DNA of 64,000 bases from Vibrio anguillarum (GTDB taxonomy: Bacteria > Pseudomonadota > Gammaproteobacteria > Enterobacterales > Vibrionaceae), in NCBI RefSeq assembly GCF_001989995.2, contig NZ_JAHGUP010000038.1, positions 26,530 through 90,529 on the forward strand, written 5' to 3'. Each line of letters begins with the position of its first letter. Within the stretch, counting starts at the first letter, position 1. The notes beneath the pieces are model-generated. The model ran no database searches, had not been told where the DNA came from, and saw only the letters and a program-made list of their open reading frames with translations. Position numbers and translations under genes: made by a program. Of the stretch, positions 32,101 through 38,444 are shown piece after piece.

Positions 32101-35083
32101 CTTATCGGTTGGGCAACATAGACCATTACCCTATGGCAAGCTCAATGCCTTTGGTGCACAAACCCCCCATGTTTACCTTGACAGTATGTTGATTCCGTCA
32201 CCATGCGGCGGCGTTATCATCAAATGGACGATTCAAGAAAACTACTTAAAAAGTGGTGTCTTTGAAGCCATGTTTGCCGCTTATACCCACACGTTAGAAA
32301 CGCTTACAAGCCGAGACTGGCAACAACCTCTCGCCCTAGCACTCCCCTCTGCACAGCAGCAGAAGCGTGATCAAGTCAATGCGACACAAGGTGAATTCAA
32401 ACTGGTTTTAGACAACCAAACTACGGCTTGTGTGGCGACATTGTGCGATTTAGTAAGGCTCGGTGTGGAACAGCACCCACAGCGAATTGCGATTGAGCAA
32501 GGCGAACTAGAACTGACTTATCAAACACTTTGGTTTTCCGCTCAGCACTTAGCTGCGCAGCTTATCGAACAGCAAGATGATGCACCATTAGTGGCGGTTG
32601 TGATGAACAAAGGATGGCAACAGGTAGTCGCTGTTCTCGCCATTCTGTTGGCAGGGAAAGCTTATATGCCCATTGATGGCGCTTATCCTGAACCTCGTAT
32701 CCAAGCTCTGCTTAAACAAGGAGCAGTCTCAACCATTATCAGCGATAGCTCTGAGCCTTGCCGCACCGATGACTATCGAGTTCTATTCCCTGCGTTAATG
32801 ACAGAAGCCCAAGCGCATTTTATCCCAGTGGCAAACCAACCGACCGATCTGGCTTACGTCATTTTCACCTCTGGCTCCACGGGCCAACCTAAAGGGGTAA
32901 TGATGGAGCATGGTGCCGTAGTCAATACCCTGCTCGATATTAACCAGCGTATTGCACTCGATCATCGTGACCGAGTATTGGCGATTTCCTCTCTCAATTT
33001 TGATCTCTCTGTGTTTGATATTTTCTCCACCCTAAGCTGTGGGGCAAGATTGGTAATACCACAGACATCGCCAAGTCAAGATCCTGAAGCACTGGTGCAT
33101 TTAGCTCAGCAGTCAGCGATTACGGTGTGGAATAGTGTGCCAGCCTTCGCACAGTTATTGGTAGATTTACTAGAAAATCGATCAAATCCGCTGCCCCATT
33201 TACGTCAAATCATGATGAGTGGAGACTGGATACCCGTCAACTTACCAGACCGACTGAATACCCTTACGCCTCAGGCTAAATTGCTCAGCTTAGGTGGTGC
33301 TACCGAGGCCGCCATTTGGTCTATCTGCTATCCGATTGAGAAAAGCTATACCACACACAGCAGTATTCCCTATGGAAAACCGCTCACTCATCAACAATTT
33401 TATGTGCTCGATGAACAGCTCAATCCTTGTGCAGATTGGGTTACAGGAGAGCTTTACATTGGTGGACGTGGTCTCGCTCGCGGCTATTGGCATGATCAAG
33501 AAAAGACCGACTTCGCTTTTATCGAACATCCAACGCTTGGCCAACGCTTGTATAAAACGGGGGATTTAGGCCGCTATTTACCGGATGGTAACATTGAGTT
33601 TCTGGGCAGAAACGATCACCAAGTTAAAATTAACGGTTATCGTATTGAGCTTGGTGAAGTGGAAAATGCTCTACGTCAGTGTGCACTCAACGCGAGCGGA
33701 ATAGACATCCTAGATGCCATCGTTCAGCCAGACAGAACCGCGCAAAATGGTGCACGTTTAGTGGCTTATATTCAGTACGCTCCCCACAGTCGACGTGATA
33801 ATCAGGCTTTACTGGATCATGCTCGCCGACTGTTGCCCCAGTACTTATGTCCAAGCCAGATCATAACCTTAGAGCACCTTCCATTGACGGCCAACGGTAA
33901 GGTGGATCGTTCTGCACTACCGCGCCCAGATGCCCATATTGCAGCAGATCAATTACGCATGCCGCACTCACAGCAGGAACAACTTCTGGCTCAGATCTGG
34001 TCTGAATGCCTTAATTTCGCCCCTATTCCCGCCAATCAGAGCTTTTTCGATCTAGGCGGAAATTCATTGATCGCCGTACGCTTACTTAACCAAATCAATC
34101 ACCGTTTAAACCTTGCTCTCACCGCAGGGCAGTTACAAACCCATGATACGGTTGAGCGCCTCGCCACCTTGCTGACAGAGCAAACCCAACCGCTCCATCA
34201 TGCACCGGTAAAACTCTCATCAAACGGCAGTAACCGAACCAGTACACTCTTTATTGTGCATCCGATTGGCGGACACTTATTGAGCTATCAAGCATTAGCT
34301 AAAGAGCTCAGCCAGATCACTTTGTATGGACTTGCCTACCCAGATCGGCACGATAAATCTGCGCCAAAAACCGACATTGTGGCTTTAGCCGCACACTATC
34401 TATCTATGATTCGTCACGTACAGCCAACTGGCCCTTACCAGCTGGCAGGTTGGTCATTTGGCGGAGTAGTGGCTTTTGAAATGGCTCGACAACTCATGGA
34501 ACAGGGCGAAGAGGTCAGCCACTGCATCTTGATTGATAGTTATAAACCAAGCCAAAACCCAAATCAGCGATTAACCGAGGCGTCGATCCGCCAATACTTC
34601 TACGCAGATTGTATTGGCCGATTCCCGGCGCTGAAAGAGCATGTGATTTCGAACTTCGAATCAGAGACGCAATTTTGCGCAGAGCTTGCCAAGGCATTTT
34701 TAGAGACAGGATCAGGCTTATTAGACAGTGCAAGTCTTGCTGAGTTGCTAGCAATCTATCAGCAAAACTTGCGTGCCATGCTCGACTATCAGCCACCTTA
34801 TTTGGAGACGCTCCCCATCACACTTTATAGCGCACAAAACCATTCACAGCTTGATTTTATGCGCTACCAACATCCTGAGATGGCAAAACGCCGCTGCCAT
34901 GGCTGGAGTGATTGCTGTCATCCCATCATTCATCGCATGCAGGGAGATCACTACACCCTATTACAACAACCTCATGTGAAAACACTGGCGCACGAGATCT
35001 CTACTCTGCTCGGTCACCCTTCACATTCATTAAATTCGTTCCACCAACAAAACGTAAAAGAGCTAGAAAATGAAGAGTCGTAA
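23180..35083 (+). CDS. irp1: Hybrid polyketide synthase-NRPS Irp1 with an additional C-terminal Cy-A-PCP module and thioesterase
   Basis: The 3967-residue protein contains in order: KS (Cys183, His319, His358); AT (Ser626 in GHSVGE); a residual winged-helix segment of a methyltransferase region (about 905-1050) without a SAM motif; KR (GGMGGIG near 1337, Tyr1476, Asn1480); ACP (Ser1628); and Cy3 (Asp1824-Asp1829-Ser1832). Next come an intact methyltransferase (LEVGAGTA near 2331), PCP3 (Ser2554), Cy4 (Asp2760-Asp2765-Ser2768), an adenylation domain with cysteine-like specificity residues (about 3083-3590), PCP4 (Ser3629) and a thioesterase (Ser3759). HMWP1 of yersiniabactin, as I know it, has about 3163 residues, two methyltransferases and no own adenylation domain. 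This one is larger by one extension module. It overlaps irp3 by 14 bases. RBS AGGAT precedes ATG 23180. Confidence 0.95.
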   Translation: MNTLDPCFGNSDPIAVIGLACRFPKAPNAEQFWHNLVNGISGQSYFSEQELQTAGITTSLSAQENFVPSGAIIDNPDYFDASLFGYSPTEALSIDPQQRLFLQIVWHALEDAGYAPNAIQSKTGVFGSIRTSTYPSFADFDVTQVGQVKGLQALLGNDKDYLATRVAHKFNLTGPAFTVQTACSSSLVACHLACESLRSGECDMAIAGGVAVSFPQSSGYLYQPGMIFSPDGLCRPFDIDANGTFGGHGLGCVVLKRWEDARRDGDTILALLRGSAINNDGQDKVGFTAPSVKGQAQVLSDALHLADVLPDEVEMIEAHGTGTKLGDPIEVRAIKQAYQRSIEAKPCFLGSVKSGFGHLDTAAGIASLIKTVLSVSRRKIPASLNVSQANPALELTGSGFQLATTTIDWLNETRTAAVSSFGIGGTNCHMIVQSAPELADPTPLNPRSENAKLLISANSETSLRKLAGEYATRLEQPTHHSDIAYSAMLKRALDLPYRLAIDCNSAAIQALRDFALTGQAGRDLHVGQPSATGKVVWCFTGQGSQWANMGQELYHRSAAFRDSIELSQQYALGSLEIRLTDALFGHRTELLQRTDYAQLAIVAFEIAMAAHWQSKGFRPDMVMGHSVGEFAACVVSGYLTHQQAIALVSERGRLMHLCAERQAGSMLAIFAKPNRLETIPALRELDLAAHNGAQHWVYSGHQRDVDNAILELDKHAIRYKKLDVSCAAHSRLLDEMLASFHEFAAPITAKQGTIPLISSVTGQVADDAASFNAEYWTRHVRDTVQFQRAIESALAKQAKLLVEMGPSAHLTAMGQRETWSTDCVWLGTSHPNIPTQRLETELLAALFIAGCNNKWPALFALQGQPCRLPLYVFDEQRYWYPTSDVKTIETALPKQTLSVPPPTTIAALYPMLRCCVIRDLIHSCTAQPRFTLRDLIRGGRLLPKHRDLITTLLNSLLEHGYLQQGHQCYQFTAVSLPTTDVVAQWLRDALATNQEPATVQLSDIRALCETPARLKQVLRCYHTSPLQLKKQVAEIKQRLLSPLTPSIQPNLAIPFSNQTQLFYVDWVMTPTETDWHQLITLHMPSFVQEERSDWLIVAAPSLDPKTITQLVVHRTTQLWGQVQYQLRGCLTSGEWAWIGQIQTPNFDDSQPHSLLPSPHQRYEWQWLPVAASQARLNVSESDLQQALQCQGEIYRVNETVSLFVLPDGELVECAEKVIQSLSADFTTLYVLTSQAMATDATQSVAAEKVALMSLLRVARAEHKQQGIYLLDIEPSVENHHHQALILSQALNSAPFHLATEIAYRNHSYWIPQLVHAKTVPDLIPSSWFTTSGWHLVTGGMGGIGRHIIKWLAQSGARHIAVIGRREPSDWPEFCQTIARFGCQVMTLLCDVSQEGELQRMLNDWPRTLPIIGAFHAAGTSLTGLINQWDPQQSALLIQTKCHAFVALHQWLEAQEAQYLLGLSSAASLGAVGQGAYALANAFLDGYALAQQGSSRCRVMSIGWGAWDSIGMTADSALLDTLAKEGMHTLNVQEGLWQISQSLLSSAPFVLAMNIEPQHANFQPYLDPLNTAIDTVDTIDCLVSPKPLTRPTVSDVGQWLTERLRYQLGMSDDTPIRVDQDLLQLGLDSLQFLELSAVIQKQFAVKIDAEQAYQNLTISGLVEAIARVPAAPESDSMLTHFVNDPHNRYTPFPLTPIQHAYWIGREPWVQYGGIACHVVFEWDKDLTEFNPQQFAAAWNALIKRHDMLRMTVNHAGEQVVHAEVDYFPIVERDLRSLSEEAQHVELEQIRQQMRHQVRAADVWPLFDVQLSRLSEHKVRLHLNLDLLQFDVQSFKIMMDDLATAYQGKDLEPLSITFRDYVMHEQTLRHSAEWQNSWHYWQQTIPTLPKAPQLPLNPDYQHHAPEFITLEGRLSDSEWQTLKSVWQQWGVTPSAGLLTLFAHTLANWTASPDFTLNMTFFNRQPFHEAVQDLIGDFTSVLLMDFQHDSSTDLKQRILQTQSKLWQRLGHSQVNGVEVIRELAKHWKSSGQLSEQEAALPLTPVVFTSMLGMSMDGMDIEQAMTHLLGDPVYVLSQTPQVWLDHQIMEIEGNLAFNWYCMAGVLAPDLLENLFNQYLSLLQQCAADPQFFERSLTQPEPLHPLLPPDHVIAESTLDWHNMSLPEISPQIVQEVTQAWAQLEHRALRGIWTTLRNHQLFTSPEQAYRAPQIIQQLKVTDKHHKLIQLWLDQLCREGVLTEKDGEYRFQDDFPKAPRLPLPQQAWCQRLDTYLEDCLKQHPALLNGRHSALELLFSDPAITDSLYRCNPSLQILNLSAARAIYALGQQQAQGLNILEVGAGTAATTREVLSLASSTIRHYQFTDVSRLFLHEARELLSEYPQVSYGLFDINQPIDEALKMDGGYQVILAVNVLHDAIDLAKCLQGLRALLADDGYLILIEATDQHSPMQLATVGFIEGINAFNDFRQSTGSGMLTQPAWLTLLAEQGLEPQLSYPNSEVSALRQHLIVTQKRPQHSPQTLGQSESYQQQIEQIKSIWQTFLHGEINHDTDFFLAGGDSLMATKMIVALQHAGIKQASLQSLFEHPKFQDFCCQFESAPSTATTTVETDIIEPNTTLESQDNTTQQKNGVCVRHYPLTPLQNAYWLGENALFSLGNGVAHFYAELEIKHLDRLRLTQAWNRLVQLHDQLRGEIDAGQYHIHRQVPEYQPQFLDLSSWDEPQKTRWIDEARTQIAAHGVATHQWPLFDISILQVDGETSLVHLVLDLVVADGKSLNTLFQQWFALYDDLSIELAVPTMSIDNYLLELEQLKHSEPYQQAQAYWLNRIPTLPEAPALPLADKRSEHLAQSVLTHHLSAEQWSQIQAVSFAHNLLPSMSMLSTFCLVISHWSAQKHFAINILHSNRPAMLPQSADVIGNLSTTSMLEVRTQPGSLLAFVEQIQQQMADDMAHSLFDGQSVLTEKNRHNHNLNAGMPVVFNDTLSVGQHRPLPYGKLNAFGAQTPHVYLDSMLIPSPCGGVIIKWTIQENYLKSGVFEAMFAAYTHTLETLTSRDWQQPLALALPSAQQQKRDQVNATQGEFKLVLDNQTTACVATLCDLVRLGVEQHPQRIAIEQGELELTYQTLWFSAQHLAAQLIEQQDDAPLVAVVMNKGWQQVVAVLAILLAGKAYMPIDGAYPEPRIQALLKQGAVSTIISDSSEPCRTDDYRVLFPALMTEAQAHFIPVANQPTDLAYVIFTSGSTGQPKGVMMEHGAVVNTLLDINQRIALDHRDRVLAISSLNFDLSVFDIFSTLSCGARLVIPQTSPSQDPEALVHLAQQSAITVWNSVPAFAQLLVDLLENRSNPLPHLRQIMMSGDWIPVNLPDRLNTLTPQAKLLSLGGATEAAIWSICYPIEKSYTTHSSIPYGKPLTHQQFYVLDEQLNPCADWVTGELYIGGRGLARGYWHDQEKTDFAFIEHPTLGQRLYKTGDLGRYLPDGNIEFLGRNDHQVKINGYRIELGEVENALRQCALNASGIDILDAIVQPDRTAQNGARLVAYIQYAPHSRRDNQALLDHARRLLPQYLCPSQIITLEHLPLTANGKVDRSALPRPDAHIAADQLRMPHSQQEQLLAQIWSECLNFAPIPANQSFFDLGGNSLIAVRLLNQINHRLNLALTAGQLQTHDTVERLATLLTEQTQPLHHAPVKLSSNGSNRTSTLFIVHPIGGHLLSYQALAKELSQITLYGLAYPDRHDKSAPKTDIVALAAHYLSMIRHVQPTGPYQLAGWSFGGVVAFEMARQLMEQGEEVSHCILIDSYKPSQNPNQRLTEASIRQYFYADCIGRFPALKEHVISNFESETQFCAELAKAFLETGSGLLDSASLAELLAIYQQNLRAMLDYQPPYLETLPITLYSAQNHSQLDFMRYQHPEMAKRRCHGWSDCCHPIIHRMQGDHYTLLQQPHVKTLAHEISTLLGHPSHSLNSFHQQNVKELENEES

Positions 35084-36170
35084 GAAAGTCATTATCGTTG
35101 GGGCTAAATTTGGTGAACTGTACCTAAATGCCTTTATCGAATCTCATCCCGATCTCGAACTGGCAGGGATTCTGTCCCAAGGTAGCCTGCGTTCAAAGAA
35201 TCTGGCCACTGCCTTTGGTATACCACTGTATGAAAAGGTGTCACAGTTGCCTCAGGATATTGCTATTGCCTGCGTGGTTGTTCGCGCCTCCGTTATCGGT
35301 GGGGGCGGTAACGTATTGGTCGAAGAGCTGCTCAAACGTCATATTCATGTTTTGCAAGAGCATCCCGTGTCGGCGAAAGAATTACAACGGCATCATGCGC
35401 TTGCAGAGCAATGTGGAGTCCAATACCGAGTCAATAGTTTCTATAGTTCGTCTCAAGCGGGGCAAACCATGATTTCAAGCGCACAGCAAGTCTCATTGCA
35501 AATGCGCCAGCCCGCCAGCTACGGTAATATTACGACAAGTCGGCAGTTGCTTTACTCAACATTGGATTTACTGCTGTTGGCATTAGGCCGCGATGGCAAA
35601 ATTCAACCTATAAAATTAGGCAAACAACACCGTTTTGATCTGATTAGTCTTCAATCTCCTCACGGTGATTATCTGTTGCAGTTACAAAACTATCTGGCCC
35701 CACAAGATCCAGATATGCACAGCCTCGCCATGCATCGTCTTATGTTAGGGTGGGAAGCTGGCTATCTTTCGATGGTCGATAGCTATGGCCCGATACATTG
35801 GACACCAGCGCTTCATGCCGAAAAGCACCAGAATAACCAGCAAAGCCTGTATCAGGTCGTCAGCCTCGCTGAAGGAGACTATCTCAATCAACCGACTACG
35901 CAGACACTTTACGACCAACCTTGTCTCGTTAAAGATCTGTTTGAAGAATTCGGACCGGAAGGGGTATGCAGCACTTTAGAGCAGTTTTGCCGTTTAATTG
36001 ATGGGCAAGACACCGCGCCATTATTGCTGATCTGTCACCAACTCAAGGTTGCTCAACTGTGGGAAGACATTCTCACATTATGTGGACAACCCCAAGAAAG
36101 GACCATGACTCCACCACCACGAATTTCATTTCGATTCAATCGCGCAGTAACCAAAGAGGTGGAGATATGA
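35070..36170 (+). CDS. irp3: Thiazolinyl imide reductase (Irp3/YbtU-like)
   Basis: The 366-residue protein starts with a Rossmann-like VIIVGAKFGELYLNAF. It carries the family-typical ACVVVRASVIGGGGNVLVEELL and HVLQEHPV stretches of Irp3/YbtU/PchG thiazolinyl imide reductases. These enzymes use NADPH to reduce one carrier-bound thiazoline ring to thiazolidine during assembly. The start codon lies inside the end of irp1 (14-base overlap), and its stop overlaps the irp4 start by the ATGA arrangement, so it is translationally coupled on both sides. No truncation is visible. Confidence 0.92.
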   Translation: MKSRKKVIIVGAKFGELYLNAFIESHPDLELAGILSQGSLRSKNLATAFGIPLYEKVSQLPQDIAIACVVVRASVIGGGGNVLVEELLKRHIHVLQEHPVSAKELQRHHALAEQCGVQYRVNSFYSSSQAGQTMISSAQQVSLQMRQPASYGNITTSRQLLYSTLDLLLLALGRDGKIQPIKLGKQHRFDLISLQSPHGDYLLQLQNYLAPQDPDMHSLAMHRLMLGWEAGYLSMVDSYGPIHWTPALHAEKHQNNQQSLYQVVSLAEGDYLNQPTTQTLYDQPCLVKDLFEEFGPEGVCSTLEQFCRLIDGQDTAPLLLICHQLKVAQLWEDILTLCGQPQERTMTPPPRISFRFNRAVTKEVEI

Positions 36171-37057
36171 ATCAGGTGTTCAAAACACTTTATCAGAGTG
36201 GTGCCCAACCTCTTGAAATATGGATTATTTGTCCTTTTGCTGGAGGCAGTTTAAGTGCATTTAAAACATGGATGTCACTTGACTGCAATGCACTAGCAAA
36301 AGAAACACTGGTACTGCTGGCCACTTACCCTGGCAGAGATCATCGAATGCGAGAACGCCCCCTCACGAGTATTGAAGCAATAGCAGAGGATGTTGCTGAG
36401 GGATTGAGGACTTGGATCGCGGATCAAACCTTCACTAAAGAGACTCAAATAATACTCTGTGGACATAGCATGGGGGCACAAGTGGCCTATGAAGTATGTC
36501 ATCGATTTGAGAGCAGTTTTGGAGCTCTATCACCGATCAAAAATCTGATCCTTTCTGCCTGCCATGCCCCTCATTTAAGCAGTCGAAGACGATTGAGCCA
36601 ACTCAATGATGATGACTTTATTGACCAACTGATCGCGATTGGCAGCGGCAGTCCGATACTCAAGCAGCATCCTGAGCTACTCCCGCTGTTTCTACCCATG
36701 TTGAGAGCGGATTTTTTAGCCACAGAGTGCTACTACCAACAAGTTAACTACCACCAACAAGTTAACTACTACCAACAAGTTACAGCATCGAAATGTCTAC
36801 AGTACACCCCATGCACACTCGTGTTTGGCGAACATGACCCTGAAGCTTGGGAGTCCGAAGTCGCTGCATGGCAACCATGGTTGATGCCAATCGGTGAGAA
36901 ACCAACACTGATAGCTATATCAGGCGATCACTTTTACATCACGGCGACCCCTGAGCACTTTCTTAACAAGGTTACCGTGCATATACCCACAAGAGTGGAG
37001 CATCGCCCTACACCACCAATGAACCACCCCCACTTTTCTGGAGAACAACATGGCTAA
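36167..37057 (+). CDS. irp4: Type II (editing) thioesterase (Irp4/YbtT-like)
   Basis: The ATG at 36167 overlaps the irp3 stop (ATGA) and is preceded by GAGGTGGAG, a very good ribosome-binding site, giving 296 residues. Upstream in-frame starts lie inside irp3 and are unlikely. The alpha/beta-hydrolase has the FAGG oxyanion stretch, the nucleophile Ser101 in GHSMGAQ and the C-terminal GDHFYI histidine. Stand-alone thioesterases remove wrong or stalled groups from carrier domains of Irp1/Irp2. Residues about 187-206 hold a threefold hexapeptide repeat (YYQQVN units), encoded by an 18-base tandem repeat, in the region of the lid. The repeat may make this protein longer than YbtT (about 260 residues). 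Confidence 0.9.
   Translation: MNQVFKTLYQSGAQPLEIWIICPFAGGSLSAFKTWMSLDCNALAKETLVLLATYPGRDHRMRERPLTSIEAIAEDVAEGLRTWIADQTFTKETQIILCGHSMGAQVAYEVCHRFESSFGALSPIKNLILSACHAPHLSSRRRLSQLNDDDFIDQLIAIGSGSPILKQHPELLPLFLPMLRADFLATECYYQQVNYHQQVNYYQQVTASKCLQYTPCTLVFGEHDPEAWESEVAAWQPWLMPIGEKPTLIAISGDHFYITATPEHFLNKVTVHIPTRVEHRPTPPMNHPHFSGEQHG
36731..36782 (+). repeat. 18-bp tandem repeat inside irp4
   Basis: TACTACCAACAAGTTAAC is repeated almost exactly three times (36731-36748, 36749-36766 with one change, 36767-36782 truncated). The unit is in frame and adds the hexapeptide YYQQVN. Confidence 0.85.
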
Positions 37058-38444
37058 CATTCATACGGCATATTTACATTCTTTGGTATTGCAACATCAA
37101 TGTCATCCACTCCAACTCGTTGCCGAACTGACCTCGGCCTCTTTCTGTCATGAATATCTGGTCTATGAGCATGAGAATGAATGGGCGATCGGCATCAATA
37201 AACGACTGCAATTAACCGTCAACCATAGAAGCGAAGTTTGTGACTTTGAAGGAAAAGTCGCACAGGTAAACCCTCATCATCTGTGTCAATATATTCATCG
37301 CGCAACCCAAACTCTGAGTGGAGAGGACTGGCGACTCTTCGGCCGCGCTGATTTTGAATTCAGTCGCTTTGCTCACGATTTACCGCAGCAAGAGTGTCAA
37401 CATCCACTGCTGGAACTGTTTGTAGCCGAAACCGAATTACGCGTTACGACCACTCACGTTATCGTTCGTACCTTTGAAAGCTCACTACTTACGCAAATTC
37501 AAGCCATCATTACTCGAGTATCACACTTACCGTCGCCATTGCCTCTGCAAGGTAAACCCTGCTCTCAACAGGATATTGTTGGTGGCCTTGAAGTGAAACA
37601 TCACTATCAGCAGGCGGTCGATTTAGCGGTCAATGAAATCAAGACCAACCAATACAAGAAAGTGATTTTGTCTCGGCCAGCCATACTGCCATTCAATATC
37701 GACATAACCAAAAGCTTTATTAACGGCAGAATCAACAACACACCGGCTCGCTCTTTCATGCTCAAGCTCAATAACGTGCAAGCATTTGGTTTCTCACCAG
37801 AAACTGTCTTAGAAGTCGATGAGCGGGGGACCTTGAGCACCCAACCTTTGGCCGGAACACGCTTATTGCCGCAAGATAAAACCGACGCAGCAAGGCTAAA
37901 GAACGAACTGCTTAACGATCCTAAAGAAATTGCCGAACATGCCGCTTCCGTCAAGCTGGCTATCGAAGAGCTCGAACAGGTTTGTACTCCCTCAAGCGTT
38001 CATGTGTCCGAATTTATGACCGTATCAGAAAGAGGTAGCGTGCAACATTTAGCATCACGAGTAAAAGGTCAGCTCGCCACAGACAAATCCGCATGGGATG
38101 CCTTCCGAGTCCTCTTTCCTTCCATCACAGCCTCTGGCATTCCTAAACGTGAGGCGATTGCCGCGATTGCTCGTTTTGAGAAACAACCCAGAAAACTGTA
38201 CAGCGGTAGCGTATTCATTACAGACCGCAATGGATTTTTCGATGCGGCTTTGGTGTTAAGGGCGGGATACAAAACAGGTTCTGTTTCTATGCTTCAAGCC
38301 GGAGCTGGCATCATCAGTTTGTCTAATCCTCAGCGAGAATGGGAAGAAACCTGCGAAAAAATGGCCTGCGTACTCGACCATTTAGTGCTTGAACCAGCCT
38401 ACACGCTAAATCAATCGTCTCTAGTCAGTGAGGAAGTTGCATGA
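37050..38444 (+). CDS. irp9: Salicylate synthase (Irp9/YbtS/MbtI-like)
   Basis: The 464-residue protein belongs to the chorismate-utilising enzymes. The C-terminal two thirds carry QPLAGTRLLP, NDPKEIAEHAASVKLAI, FMTVSERGSVQHLASRVKG, FPSITASGIPKREAI and YSGSVFITDRNGFFDAALVLR. The pattern fits Irp9/YbtS, which converts chorismate to isochorismate and then to salicylate plus pyruvate with Mg2+. The start at 37050 overlaps the end of irp4 by eight bases and its stop overlaps irp5 by four (ATGA), so it is inside the coupled biosynthetic operon. It supplies the aryl starter of the siderophore. Confidence 0.94.
   Translation: MANIHTAYLHSLVLQHQCHPLQLVAELTSASFCHEYLVYEHENEWAIGINKRLQLTVNHRSEVCDFEGKVAQVNPHHLCQYIHRATQTLSGEDWRLFGRADFEFSRFAHDLPQQECQHPLLELFVAETELRVTTTHVIVRTFESSLLTQIQAIITRVSHLPSPLPLQGKPCSQQDIVGGLEVKHHYQQAVDLAVNEIKTNQYKKVILSRPAILPFNIDITKSFINGRINNTPARSFMLKLNNVQAFGFSPETVLEVDERGTLSTQPLAGTRLLPQDKTDAARLKNELLNDPKEIAEHAASVKLAIEELEQVCTPSSVHVSEFMTVSERGSVQHLASRVKGQLATDKSAWDAFRVLFPSITASGIPKREAIAAIARFEKQPRKLYSGSVFITDRNGFFDAALVLRAGYKTGSVSMLQAGAGIISLSNPQREWEETCEKMACVLDHLVLEPAYTLNQSSLVSEEVA

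Noticed and set aside
36059..36166. N-terminal extension of the thioesterase frame
   Set aside because: It lies within irp3 and lacks a start signal; the ATG at 36167 has an excellent ribosome-binding site and the ATGA overlap.
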